Numbered from the stretch's first letter, positions 7,796 through 16,066 are shown. The stretch: DNA of 26,485 nt from Oscillospiraceae bacterium (GCA_015065045.1 SVRB01000008.1:1-26485), one strand, 5' to 3'. A program made the numbers and translations. The notes: generated from the letters alone by a model not told the origin.

Positions 7796-10543
7796 TTATT
7801 CAGCCGTGTTTTCGTTAGCTCCGCAACATTTCTTATATTTTTTTCCGCTTCCGCATGGACACGGATCGTTTCTTCCTACTTTTACGTCTTTTTTTACGGG
7901 TTTCTTAACGCTTTTTTGTTCGCCGCCGACAACCCCTGCGTTTGTGATTTTCGCTACAGCTTCGCGTTTAAGCTCCTGTGGCTTGGGCGTTACAGAAAGA
8001 ACAGCTCTTGCTGTATCTTCGCAAATTGCAGCTATCATTTCATCAAACATATCTCCGCCTTGAATCTGATATTCTTTCAAAGGATCACGTTGTGCGTATG
8101 CTGACAAACCAACACTACCTTTAAGATCATCCATAGCGTCAATGTGATCCATCCAGCGTCTGTCAACACTGCGCAACAACAATATACGTTCGATTTCGCG
8201 CATTTGTTCTTCGCCGAAAATTCTTTCCTTTTCTGCGTAGAGTGCATCTGCTTTTTCCTCAAGATATTCTTTGATAGATTCAGGAGTTATTTCGCTTAAC
8301 TCGTTTTCTGTGTATTTAAAATCGTCAGCGGAGCACAAGCTACCAAAGAAGTAGTTTCTTAATTCATCAAAGTTCCACTCATCACGGTTTTCACCTTGTA
8401 TAGACATATCAACAGCCATATTGATGATTTTTGAAATCATATTACGGATCTTTTCTTTAAGATCAAGTCCGTCGAGCACTTCGCCTCTCTGTTTGTAAAT
8501 AACAGTACGCTGCTGATTCATTACGTCATCGTAAGTCAAAACGTTTTTACGGCGAGCAAAGTTCTGCGCTTCAAGTCTTTTTTGGGCAGATTCAATAGAG
8601 TTGGATATGATCTTAACATCGATAGGCTGATCTTCCTCAAGTCCAAGTCTGTCTACCATATCGATAATTCTATCACTTCCGAAGAGTCTCATAAGATCAT
8701 CTTCGAACGAAATAAAGAATCTCGATTCGCCGGGGTCACCCTGTCTGCCGGAACGACCACGAAGCTGATTGTCTATTCGACGGCTTTCATGGCGTTCTGT
8801 ACCGATTATAAACAATCCGCCTGCTTTGCGAACCTTTTTCGCGAGCGGAGCAATATTTTCTTTGTGTTTTTCGAATAGTTCTCTGAACACCTTTCTTGCT
8901 TCAAGGACCTCATCACTTACCGAAACAGAGGATCCGACAGCAAGACCTATGATTTCGTCAGCATAACCCATTTTTGCCATATCTTGTTTAGCCAAAAACT
9001 CAGGGTTACCACCTAACATGATATCCGTACCACGACCTGCCATATTTGTTGATATCGTTACTTTACCGGGAGTACCTGCTTCAGCAACGATCTCAGCTTC
9101 TTTTTCGTGATACTTGGCGTTAAGAACAGTATGGGGAATACCTTCGCGCTTAAGTCTCTTTGACAATTCTTCTGATTTGTCAACAGATACAGTACCAACA
9201 AGCACAGGCTGTCCTTTTTCGTGACATTCAATAATCTGTTTTACAATAGCATCATATTTGCCCTTTGTGTTTTTGTATACAACATCGTTATGATCTTCTC
9301 TGATCATAGGTTTGTTGGTGGGTATAACTACAACGTCGAGGTTATATATTTCACGGAATTCAACTTCTTCCGTCTGTGCTGTACCGGTCATACCCGAGAG
9401 CTTGTTATAAAGTCTAAAGTAGTTCTGGAACGTAATAGTCGCAAGAGTTTTGTTTTCTTTCTGGATCTGTACGTGTTCTTTTGCCTCTATAGCTTGGTGT
9501 AATCCGTCAGAGTATCTTCTTCCGAACATAAGTCTTCCGGTGAACGAGTCAACTATGATAACCTGACCGTCTTTGAGCACGTAATCAACGTCTCTCTTCA
9601 TTGTTCCGTGAGCTTTAACTGCCTGGTTTACATAATGTGCAAGTTCTGAGTTTTCAGGATCTGAAAGGTTATCGATACCAAAGAACTTTTCAGCCTTTTC
9701 TACACCTGATGCTGTCAATACAGTAGATTTAGCTTTTTCATCAACAATGTAGTCAGCATCAACGTTATCTGTGCTTTCTTTTTGGTCGATTTCTTTAATT
9801 CTGAATTCGCGCATGCTTCTGACAAGCTTGTCAGCGCGGTCATACATATCAGTAGATTTTTCGCCCTCACCCGATATGATAAGGGGAGTTCTTGCTTCAT
9901 CTATAAGTATAGAGTCAACCTCGTCAATTATTGCAAAAGAATGACCTCTCTGTGTCATATGGTTCTTGTAAACAACCATATTGTCTCTAAGGTAATCGAA
10001 GCCAAACTCGTTATTTGTTCCGTATGTTATGTCACAAGCATAAGCCTTTTGTTTTTCTGCCTTAGTCTGATCATGGCATACAAGACCGGTAGTTAACCCT
10101 AAGAAGCCGTAAACTCTACCCATTTCCTCGGCACCGAGACGCGCAAGGTATTCGTTGACGGTTACAACGTGTACGCCGTTCCCGGAGAGAGCGTTAAGAT
10201 AAGCGGGAAGTGTAGCAACAAGTGTTTTACCTTCACCGGTTTTCATTTCAGCTATTCTGCCTTGGTGTAAGATAATACCGCCCATCAACTGTACTCTAAA
10301 GGGTCTCTTTCCTAAAACACGGTCAGCAGCCTCTCTTACCAACGCAAAAGCGTCAACAAGTATATCATCAAGTGTCTCGCCGTTTTCGAGCCTGTTTTTT
10401 AACACGTTCGTTGTTTCTCTAAGCTCCTCATCCGACATAGAGCTATATTCAGATTCCAATGCATCGATTTCATCAACCAGTGATGTGATCTGTTTTAGCT
10501 GTCTGTCGCTGTATGTCCCGAAAATCTTATCAAAAATACTCAT
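7796..10543 (-). CDS. secA: Preprotein translocase ATPase SecA
   Basis: SecA is the ATP-driven motor that pushes unfolded preproteins through SecYEG at the membrane. The 915 residues include Walker A MKTGEGKT (100-107), the Walker B/DEAD-box-like IIDEVDSILIDEARTP, and the second motor half with STNMAGRGTDI and GTERHESRRIDNQLRGRSGRQGDPG split across helicase motifs V-VI. The C-terminal zinc-binding SEC-C tail has C895, C897, C906 and C907, followed by only eight residues. AGAGGAAA precedes ATG 10543. It is the first gene after a strong promoter and probably leads the operon continuing through the two membrane proteins. No second SecA is seen here; this is the housekeeping form. Confidence 0.99.
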   Translation of the reverse strand: MSIFDKIFGTYSDRQLKQITSLVDEIDALESEYSSMSDEELRETTNVLKNRLENGETLDDILVDAFALVREAADRVLGKRPFRVQLMGGIILHQGRIAEMKTGEGKTLVATLPAYLNALSGNGVHVVTVNEYLARLGAEEMGRVYGFLGLTTGLVCHDQTKAEKQKAYACDITYGTNNEFGFDYLRDNMVVYKNHMTQRGHSFAIIDEVDSILIDEARTPLIISGEGEKSTDMYDRADKLVRSMREFRIKEIDQKESTDNVDADYIVDEKAKSTVLTASGVEKAEKFFGIDNLSDPENSELAHYVNQAVKAHGTMKRDVDYVLKDGQVIIVDSFTGRLMFGRRYSDGLHQAIEAKEHVQIQKENKTLATITFQNYFRLYNKLSGMTGTAQTEEVEFREIYNLDVVVIPTNKPMIREDHNDVVYKNTKGKYDAIVKQIIECHEKGQPVLVGTVSVDKSEELSKRLKREGIPHTVLNAKYHEKEAEIVAEAGTPGKVTISTNMAGRGTDIMLGGNPEFLAKQDMAKMGYADEIIGLAVGSSVSVSDEVLEARKVFRELFEKHKENIAPLAKKVRKAGGLFIIGTERHESRRIDNQLRGRSGRQGDPGESRFFISFEDDLMRLFGSDRIIDMVDRLGLEEDQPIDVKIISNSIESAQKRLEAQNFARRKNVLTYDDVMNQQRTVIYKQRGEVLDGLDLKEKIRNMISKIINMAVDMSIQGENRDEWNFDELRNYFFGSLCSADDFKYTENELSEITPESIKEYLEEKADALYAEKERIFGEEQMREIERILLLRSVDRRWMDHIDAMDDLKGSVGLSAYAQRDPLKEYQIQGGDMFDEMIAAICEDTARAVLSVTPKPQELKREAVAKITNAGVVGGEQKSVKKPVKKDVKVGRNDPCPCGSGKKYKKCCGANENTAE

Positions 10544-10595
10544 ATCATTTCCTCTTAATCAGGTTATTAACATAGTTATACTATTATACTATTAT

Positions 10596-10624
10596 ATTAT
10601 ACTAATATAATAAGCAAAAATCAA
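10596..10624 (-). promoter_or_regulatory. Predicted sigma-A promoter of secA, with overlapping inverted repeat
   Basis: On the minus strand, TTGATT (10619-10624), a 17-base spacer and a perfect TATAAT (10596-10601). TATAAT-like hexamers recur just downstream. The -10 overlaps an inverted repeat TTATATTA-TAC-TAATATAA (10592-10610) that could be an operator or simply reflect base composition. The transcript would start near 10589, about 46 bases before the secA ATG. Confidence 0.75.
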
Positions 10625-10656
10625 GTAATAATTGCCAACTAAATTAAGATTTGGCA

Positions 10657-10704
10657 TAAAAAATACAGCATATAATTTGTAAAACAAATATATGCTGTAT
10701 TTTT
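10657..10704 (-). terminator. Rho-independent terminator after radA
   Basis: On the minus strand the stem ATACAGCATAT continues, past a single bulged base, into ACAAAT/ATTTGT, giving about 17 bp with a 3-base loop and a T-run on the radA-distal side. It starts 4 bases after the radA stop and ends the operon before secA. Confidence 0.9.
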
Positions 10705-10707
10705 CAA

Positions 10708-12069
10708 TTATTTTAATATTTTTAATGCGTCGAATATGCTTTTAACAGGTATAATATCAACCCCGTCAACCTTGATTTTTTTATTGACAGTGTTTCTGTA
10801 AGGAACCATAATTTGTGTAAAACCAATCCTTGCAGCTTCGTTTATTCTTTGCTCTATCGCCGGAACAGCTCTGCATTCACCAGAAAGACCAATTTCACCG
10901 ATTGCAATAAAATCATCGGGAAGGGGAATCTCTTTTATACTTGAAATAAGAGCCAAGGCAGCGCCTAAATCGGATGCCGGTTCAACAAGTCTAATTCCTC
11001 CGACAACATTCATATAAACATCATTCATAGAATATTTTAAGCCAAGTCTTTTTTCAAGAACAGCCAACAAAAGATAGATTCTGTTATAGTCAAAACCATT
11101 TGCTGTTCTTTTTGGAGTAGCAAACGTTGTTTTTGAAACCAATGCCTGTATTTCAGCAATAAGGGGACGAGTACCTTCCATAACACAAACGGCACAATTC
11201 CCGGAGACGTTCTGAGGTCTTCCTGCAAGTAATGCTTCTGAGGGATTCTGTACCTCGTTTAACCCGGATCCTGTCATTTCAAAAACGCCGATTTCGTCCG
11301 TTGAGCCGAATCTGTTTTTTACAGCTCTTATAATTCTGTAAACCTGACGTCTTTCCCCTTCAAAATAAAGAACTGTATCAACAATATGTTCAAGAACCTT
11401 AGGTCCTGCAATTCCACCTTCTTTATTAACGTGACCCACAAGAAACACAGATATACCTTCATTTTTAGCTACGGATATAAATCTTGACGCACCCTCGCGT
11501 ACTTGCGTTATGCTTCCGGGAGCGGAAGGGAATCGTCTGTCGTACATAGTCTGTATCGAGTCTATAATCATAACGTCGGGTTGTATTCTTTTTGCTTCAG
11601 ATAATATTCTGTCTATATCTGTTTCTGTTAAGATATATAAATTCTCTGATTCTATATTCAGTCTCTGTGCTCTGAGTTTTAATTGTCCTCTTGATTCTTC
11701 ACCTGAAACGTACAAAACTTTTTTATTTGATCCCAAGGAAGATGATATCTGCAAAAGAAGGGTAGATTTACCTATTCCGGGTTCGCCTGACAGCAAAACA
11801 ACAGACCCGTGTACAAGGCCACCACCAAGAACTCTGTCAAGTTCGTTCATTCCTGTTTCGCTTCGCATGTAATTCGGAAGTTCAAGTTCTGTAACTTTTT
11901 CTGCCGTGCTGTTATAATCGTTTATAATCAACTTAGCAGACACTTTTTGGACGGGTATATAATCTTGTTCTTCCATAGTGTTCCAAGATTTACATAAAGG
12001 ACATTGACCGGTCCATTTTGATGCTTTATGACCGCATTCGGAGCATACGTATAAACATTTATCAGCCAT
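10708..12069 (-). CDS. radA: DNA repair protein RadA (Sms)
   Basis: RadA is a RecA-like, hexameric DNA-branch-migration ATPase acting in recombinational repair. The 453 residues show the N-terminal zinc finger C9-x2-C12 and C23-x2-C26, Walker A GEPGIGKST (95-103), the RadA-specific KNRFG motif (251-255), and a C-terminal Lon-protease-like domain that lacks protease function in this family. ATG 12069 has AAGGA about 9 bases upstream. The amidase stop is 36 bases upstream with no visible terminator, so the two are probably co-transcribed. Confidence 0.98.
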   Translation of the reverse strand: MADKCLYVCSECGHKASKWTGQCPLCKSWNTMEEQDYIPVQKVSAKLIINDYNSTAEKVTELELPNYMRSETGMNELDRVLGGGLVHGSVVLLSGEPGIGKSTLLLQISSSLGSNKKVLYVSGEESRGQLKLRAQRLNIESENLYILTETDIDRILSEAKRIQPDVMIIDSIQTMYDRRFPSAPGSITQVREGASRFISVAKNEGISVFLVGHVNKEGGIAGPKVLEHIVDTVLYFEGERRQVYRIIRAVKNRFGSTDEIGVFEMTGSGLNEVQNPSEALLAGRPQNVSGNCAVCVMEGTRPLIAEIQALVSKTTFATPKRTANGFDYNRIYLLLAVLEKRLGLKYSMNDVYMNVVGGIRLVEPASDLGAALALISSIKEIPLPDDFIAIGEIGLSGECRAVPAIEQRINEAARIGFTQIMVPYRNTVNKKIKVDGVDIIPVKSIFDALKILK

Positions 12070-12105
12070 TGTTTTTATTCCTTCTGTTTTGTTTTTTATA
12101 TTATA

Positions 12106-12837
12106 TCATGAACATGACAAAAATTCAACAACCGAATAATAAATTACTGACGAAAGTTCCTTTTGGTATGTTTCGTTTTTTAATTTAAAACACTCGTCGC
12201 TATTAGATAAAAAACCGCACTCAATCAATACAGCGGGGGTATTTATGTTATCTAATAGATAAATATTACTACCTGCCATTTTTGTTTTTCTGTCATTATT
12301 GGGCTGCAACTTGTTTTTGACGTTATCTTGTATTAGACTTGCTAATTCTGAACTTGTTGAATCATTTGGAGAATAGAAAACCTGCAGTCCTGAATATTTT
12401 TCTTGCGTAAACTTATTCATATGTATGCTTATAAAAACAGTATTTTCAGCTGAGTTTGCTATATTTAATCTGTTTTTTAAATCTTGCATTTTTAATGAGC
12501 CTTTTTTGTATTCTGTGTATAATAATTTATCTTCAGTACGTGTATATACAACGTTATAACCGCTTGATTTTAACATCTCTCCTAACGTTAACGCAATTGA
12601 AAGGTTAAGGTCTTTTTCTTGAACCCCGTCGGCAGACGAAGCGCCCCCGTCTTCACCACCATGTCCTGCATCAATAACTATTATTGTATCTTTTTTGTTT
12701 ATTGGTTTTGTGTTTGTCTCTTTAGTCCAATTCTGAAAAATTGCGCAAAGAACTAATGCGGTAAGTGAGAGAATTATAGAAAAAACGCATATTTTGATAA
12801 TTGTTTGTCCTGCTTTGTCCATTGAATTTTTTGACAT
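12106..12837 (-). CDS. N-acetylmuramoyl-L-alanine amidase, CwlD-like
   Basis: This Amidase_3 zinc hydrolase cleaves the lactyl-L-alanine bond of peptidoglycan. The 243-residue protein has a single N-terminal membrane anchor (about 12-34) and an external catalytic domain. Zinc ligands are H59 in DAGHGG, E74 and H139 in SIHMN; the catalytic glutamate is E206 in LIECGFLSN. Size, anchor and absence of cell-wall-binding repeats fit CwlD, which makes muramic-delta-lactam in spore cortex, but other short amidases look alike, so I give no symbol. A GTG at 12846 lies within the Shine-Dalgarno sequence; ATG 12837 is chosen because AGGTGA ends 5 bases before it. That Shine-Dalgarno is buried in the 3' arm of a 20-bp hairpin. 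radA follows 36 bases downstream. Confidence 0.92.
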   Translation of the reverse strand: MSKNSMDKAGQTIIKICVFSIILSLTALVLCAIFQNWTKETNTKPINKKDTIIVIDAGHGGEDGGASSADGVQEKDLNLSIALTLGEMLKSSGYNVVYTRTEDKLLYTEYKKGSLKMQDLKNRLNIANSAENTVFISIHMNKFTQEKYSGLQVFYSPNDSTSSELASLIQDNVKNKLQPNNDRKTKMAGSNIYLLDNINTPAVLIECGFLSNSDECFKLKNETYQKELSSVIYYSVVEFLSCS

Positions 12838-12841
12838 AAAA

Positions 12842-12893
12842 ATCACCTATCTTAAACATATTTCTATAAAAACATATGCTTAAAATAGGTGAT
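12842..12893 (-). promoter_or_regulatory. Terminator-like hairpin containing the amidase ribosome binding site
   Basis: On the minus strand, 20 bases (12893-12874) pair with 12861-12842, every position paired, two of them as G-U; the loop is 12 bases. The 3' arm ends in AGGTGAT, the only ribosome binding site of the amidase, and the T-run between it and the ATG at 12837 looks like a terminator tail. On the plus strand the same two positions would be A-C mismatches, so the structure is best formed in the minus-strand RNA. It could attenuate transcription, mask translation, or both. Confidence 0.75.
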
Positions 12894-12902
12894 AAATTCA
12901 AT

Positions 12903-13484
12903 TTATTTTACTTTTTTAAAAAGCTTTGAAATTTTTCTGTTTGAAAAACCAATCATATAAGCCGAACCTGCAACTACAATCGCGGGTATAGTGATCAAAA
13001 GAAAGAAAAACGGGGAAATAGTCATTCCGTTAGGATCAATATAAATAAGTAATCCGTTATACATACCCTGAATCAATCTCGCTATATCATTCGCAACACC
13101 AAACAACTGACAGGTAAGTGATCTCGAATTATTCACAAAATCACAGAAAGGACGTGAAATAACCATAATCAAACCGAGAATGATATTTATTGAGTTTGCT
13201 ACAAGCGATAAATAGAAGCCTTTAAAAATTTGTTTATCCATTCTGCCTGTATCAACCTTTATTCTGTCCTTTGCGCCTTTCTCCCATAAGTGAACGTATA
13301 TAAGGAACAAGTATAAAAATATGGATACTAAGCTCGTTATAAGAAGAACGGGAGAATTTTTTTTATCCGCATTAAGCATATCTTTAGAAGCCAAAGCAAG
13401 CATGGTTCCAAACATAGTCATACCTAATTGAGTTACTAAGAGTTTTAAAATTATATCAAATCCGTCGCTAAAAAACTTTTTCAT
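12903..13484 (-). CDS. Small polytopic membrane protein of unknown function
   Basis: I do not recognise this 193-residue protein. It has about four or five hydrophobic segments (roughly 10-32, 45-66, 88-112, possibly 125-148, and 155-178), with a positively charged loop around 69-87 and a lysine-rich C-terminus, which predicts a cytoplasmic tail. GAGGTG lies 7 bases before ATG 13484, and a clear promoter lies upstream. It ends 9 bases before the hairpin that carries the amidase ribosome binding site, so it is probably first in an operon with the amidase and radA. No enzymatic motif is visible. Confidence 0.85.
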   Translation of the reverse strand: MKKFFSDGFDIILKLLVTQLGMTMFGTMLALASKDMLNADKKNSPVLLITSLVSIFLYLFLIYVHLWEKGAKDRIKVDTGRMDKQIFKGFYLSLVANSINIILGLIMVISRPFCDFVNNSRSLTCQLFGVANDIARLIQGMYNGLLIYIDPNGMTISPFFFLLITIPAIVVAGSAYMIGFSNRKISKLFKKVK

Positions 13485-13513
13485 TGTTGCACCTCGTTTA
13501 AATTACTTATACT

Positions 13514-13542
13514 ATTCTATAACATTTTTATTAACTTTACAA
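13514..13542 (-). promoter_or_regulatory. Predicted sigma-A promoter of the membrane protein-amidase-radA operon
   Basis: On the minus strand, TTGTAA (13537-13542), a 17-base spacer and TAGAAT (13514-13519), about 30 bases before the ATG at 13484. It is divergent from the recombinase promoter at 13575-13603; the two -35 boxes are 32 bases apart. Confidence 0.6.
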
Positions 13543-13574
13543 GAATATTTAGGAAATAAATAAAAAATATAATG

Positions 13575-13603
13575 TTGAAACTTTTATGTATATGTGATAT
13601 AAT
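13575..13603 (+). promoter_or_regulatory. Predicted sigma-A promoter of the Xer-type recombinase
   Basis: TTGAAA (13575-13580), a 17-base spacer and TATAAT (13598-13603). The short leader contains the strong ribosome binding site AAAGGGAGG (13615-13623), 7 bases before the ATG at 13631. Confidence 0.8.
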
Positions 13604-13630
13604 AAAAAAAATCGAAAGGGAGGTTTATTT

Positions 13631-14614
13631 ATGAGAGAGATTCCGGAAGTTTTTAAGAATTTTAAATCGTATAAATTAACGATTCAAAATAGATCCATAA
13701 AGACAGTCGATGAATATCTTCTTGATTTAGATCTCTTTTTCAGGTATATAATTGCGTCCAGAGAAGGAATAGCGCTGGATGGAGATGTTTTTGATAATAT
13801 AAACGTTGGTAACATTGATATTGAGTTTGTAAAAACCGTTACAACGGATGAAATATATGAGTTTTTCAATTACACAGTCGAATACAGAAATAACAAAGCA
13901 AAATCAAGAGCAAGAAAACTTTCAGCTATAAAATCCTTTTTTAAATATCTCACGAACAGAAAGTTGATCGACGAGAATCCTGCTATCAGTATTGAATCTC
14001 CTTCTGTGGGAAATAAATCATTGCCAAAATATTTAACCGTTGATGAATGTATTGCTCTCCTTGATGCTATAAAAACCGATCCAGAAACAAAAACAAGGGA
14101 GAGAGATTATGCGATAATCACGCTGTTTTTGAACTGTGGTATGCGTCTTTCCGAGCTTGTTGGTATATCTCTTAATGATATCGATAGAGATCTTCGCTCG
14201 CTCAGGGTCGTCGGAAAGGGAAGTAAAGAACGTGTTGTTTATCTAAACGATGCCTGCAAAGAAGCTCTGAAATCATATTTGAAAGTACGAGCTATGGATA
14301 ATCAAATCGAGATCAAAGATAAAAATGCACTATTTTTGAGCTCAAGACATCAACGTATTAGCAACAAAACCGTACAACATATCGTGTACAAGTATCTTAG
14401 AATGGCAGGATTGGAGTACAAACGTTTTTCAACACACAAACTACGCCACACAGCTGCGACATTGATGTATCAAACAGGAAAGGTTGACGTAAGAGTTCTT
14501 AAGGATATCTTAGGTCATGAACAGCTTAATACAACTCAAATATACACTCACGTAAGCGATGAGAGTATGGAAAAAGCAATGAGCAATAATCCATTAAATA
14601 ACATAAAAAAATAA
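13631..14614 (+). CDS. Tyrosine recombinase, XerC/XerD family
   Basis: The 327 residues have an N-terminal SAM-like core-binding domain (about 1-110) and a C-terminal catalytic domain. The full catalytic set is present: R172 in GMRLSE, K196 in GKGSKER, H269 and R272 in HKLRHT, H296 in LGHE and nucleophile Y305 in YTHVS. Proteins of this type resolve chromosome dimers at dif sites. Its place among housekeeping genes, normal composition and lack of att sites or phage genes favour a chromosomal Xer role over an integrase. About 20-30 residues more than typical XerD are accounted for by an insertion in the N-terminal domain (around 44-68). It is transcribed alone, between its own promoter and terminator. 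Whether it is XerC-, XerD- or XerS-like cannot be decided here. Confidence 0.9.
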   Translation: MREIPEVFKNFKSYKLTIQNRSIKTVDEYLLDLDLFFRYIIASREGIALDGDVFDNINVGNIDIEFVKTVTTDEIYEFFNYTVEYRNNKAKSRARKLSAIKSFFKYLTNRKLIDENPAISIESPSVGNKSLPKYLTVDECIALLDAIKTDPETKTRERDYAIITLFLNCGMRLSELVGISLNDIDRDLRSLRVVGKGSKERVVYLNDACKEALKSYLKVRAMDNQIEIKDKNALFLSSRHQRISNKTVQHIVYKYLRMAGLEYKRFSTHKLRHTAATLMYQTGKVDVRVLKDILGHEQLNTTQIYTHVSDESMEKAMSNNPLNNIKK

Positions 14615-14644
14615 AAGCTTTTCGTTCCTACGAAAAGCTTTTTT
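14613..14644. terminator. Bidirectional terminator between the recombinase and the CofE-domain gene
   Basis: AAAAGCTTTTCG (14613-14624) and CGAAAAGCTTTT (14631-14642) form a perfect 12-bp stem with a 6-base loop; A and T runs flank both sides. The recombinase stop codon is at its left edge and the converging gene's stop (14648-14650) is just to its right. Confidence 0.9.
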
Positions 14645-14647
14645 ATA

Positions 14648-15847
14648 TTAGTTAGTGTAGTTGTCAAAATATCCCTGAACAAGAACAACAGGAGTACCCT
14701 TATCACCGGAACCACTTGTAAGGTCGCAGAGTGAACCGATAAGGTCTGTAAGCTGACGGGGGGTTGTGCCCTGAGAAGCCATATTACCAACAAGGTTACT
14801 TTGTTTGCTCTTAATGCTGTTTGAAATAGCAGCCTTAAGTTCGTCGCCTGACAAATCCTTAAATTCGTTATCAGCAAGATATTTGAGCTTAAGCTCGTTG
14901 GGAGTACCTATAAGACCGTCTGTAAATGCAGGAGATACAACCGGGTCAGCAAGTTCCCAGATCTTACCCTGAGGATCCTTGAAAGCACCGTCGCCGTATA
15001 CCATAACCTCGACGTGCTTGCCTGTTTTATCAAGTATACGTTTCTGAATATCAAGAACGAGATCCTTGCATTCGCGGGGGAAGAGCTTTATCATATCTTC
15101 AGTAGATTTGTTTGAACCGAGAAGACCATATCTTTCGTTACAACCACTTCCATTTACAGGGCTGGTTAAAATATCATCAAGACTTAATACGTTTTCTGCG
15201 CCTGCAGCCTTAAGGATCTTCTTTGTGCGTGCACGTGTGTGTATATCGCAGTTAATTACGTATTTAGTATAATCAAGAATAGCCTTTGCCTGATTTGCAA
15301 ATATAATTTCAACTTCTGCGCCACATTCACGAATGAGATCACCGTAGTACTGAACATAATCCACACCCGTAAATTCGTGCTTGTTTTCACCAAATAATTC
15401 ACGATATTTTTCGAGTGAGAGAACATCTGAATAGGGATTGATACCTTGTTCGTCGATTTTATCAAGGCTAACAAGCTCATTTCCTACTTCATCAGAAGGA
15501 TAACTCAACATAAGGACAATTTTCTTAACGCCCATTGCAATACCGCGAAGGCATATAGCAAATCTATTTCTTGAAAGGATAGGGAATATTACACCAACAG
15601 TATCAGAACCGATTTTAGCTCTTACGTCATCTGCTATATTCTGTACTGATGCATAGTTACCTTGCGCTCTTGCTACAATTGATTCTGTCATAGATATAAC
15701 ATCTCTGTCGTTAAGAGAAAATCCATCTATTTCTGCAGCTTCAAGCACACTGTTTGTAACGATGGTTGCGAGATCATCTCCCTCTCTGATAATAGGGCAG
15801 CGGATACCTCTTGAAACTGTACCGATTCTGCGTTCTTTCTTTTCCAT
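14648..15847 (-). CDS. CofE-domain protein (coenzyme F420-0:L-glutamate ligase-like), function unknown
   Basis: The 399-residue protein has an N-terminal region like the F420-0 gamma-glutamyl ligase family: RGIRCPIIREGDD (about 13-25) followed by NDRDVISMTESIVARAQGN (46-64), and later the acidic stretches SYPSDEVGN (115-123) and VYGDGAFKDP that could hold metal. Archaeal CofE, which adds glutamate to coenzyme F420-0 with GTP, is about 250 residues, so this protein is clearly longer. No other F420 gene is present in the window, and Clostridia are not generally F420 producers, so the true substrate is probably another carboxylate. AAAGGA precedes ATG 15847 by 9 bases. It is a single-gene transcript with its own strong promoter about 100 bases upstream. 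Confidence 0.75.
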   Translation of the reverse strand: MEKKERRIGTVSRGIRCPIIREGDDLATIVTNSVLEAAEIDGFSLNDRDVISMTESIVARAQGNYASVQNIADDVRAKIGSDTVGVIFPILSRNRFAICLRGIAMGVKKIVLMLSYPSDEVGNELVSLDKIDEQGINPYSDVLSLEKYRELFGENKHEFTGVDYVQYYGDLIRECGAEVEIIFANQAKAILDYTKYVINCDIHTRARTKKILKAAGAENVLSLDDILTSPVNGSGCNERYGLLGSNKSTEDMIKLFPRECKDLVLDIQKRILDKTGKHVEVMVYGDGAFKDPQGKIWELADPVVSPAFTDGLIGTPNELKLKYLADNEFKDLSGDELKAAISNSIKSKQSNLVGNMASQGTTPRQLTDLIGSLCDLTSGSGDKGTPVVLVQGYFDNYTN

Positions 15848-15952
15848 ACTGATTGTCCTTTCTTGGCATGTTCTACAACAATATATTGTAAATCATCTGT
15901 TTTTGTAAGAAAAAATAATTGACTTCATAGTATATTCAATAAACCACCCATT

Positions 15953-15981
15953 ATTATAAATCTTTTTTTATTTTTTTTCAA
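15953..15981 (-). promoter_or_regulatory. Predicted sigma-A promoter of the CofE-domain gene
   Basis: On the minus strand, TTGAAA (15976-15981), a 17-base A-rich spacer and TATAAT (15953-15958). A-tracts continue upstream to 16011 and resemble an UP element. The leader would be about 100 bases. A weaker second candidate, TTACAA with a 17-base spacer and TATATT (15880-15908), lies nearer the start. Confidence 0.75.
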
Positions 15982-16011
15982 GTGTTTTTTTAATGTTTTT
16001 TTCATTTTTTT
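15963..16011 (-). other. Phased A-tracts at and upstream of the CofE-domain gene promoter
   Basis: Five runs of seven or eight A on the minus strand (T on plus), starting at 15963, 15971, 15985, 15996 and 16005, lie within 49 bases at roughly helical-repeat spacing (8-14 bases). Such phasing bends DNA and, upstream of a -35 box, can act as an UP element. Confidence 0.6.
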
Positions 16012-16022
16012 GCAAAAATTAC

Positions 16023-16062
16023 AAAAAATAAGCCACCTTATATACTAAGATGGCTTATTTTT
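16023..16062 (-). terminator. Rho-independent terminator after the ThrH-like gene
   Basis: On the minus strand AATAAGCCATCTTA pairs with TAAGGTGGCTTATT, 14 bp with one G-U pair and a 4-base loop, followed by a T-run (A-run 16023-16028 on plus). It begins 4 bases after the ThrH-like stop codon. Confidence 0.9.
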
Positions 16063-16066
16063 ATCT

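Noticed and set aside
10592..10610. Inverted repeat TTATATTA-TAC-TAATATAA as a dif site for the nearby Xer recombinase
   Set aside because: It has 8-bp arms and a 3-base centre, whereas dif needs 11-bp arms and a 6-base centre with a conserved core. It is AT-only apart from one base and overlaps the secA promoter.
13631..14614. Xer-type recombinase as an integrase marking a mobile element
   Set aside because: No attachment-site repeats, cargo genes, tRNA target or composition shift; it has its own promoter and terminator among housekeeping genes.
15880..15908. Second promoter candidate (TTACAA, 17 bases, TATATT) near the CofE-domain gene
   Set aside because: It is weaker than the perfect TTGAAA/TATAAT promoter 70 bases upstream. 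It may be a minor start but is not listed as a separate feature.
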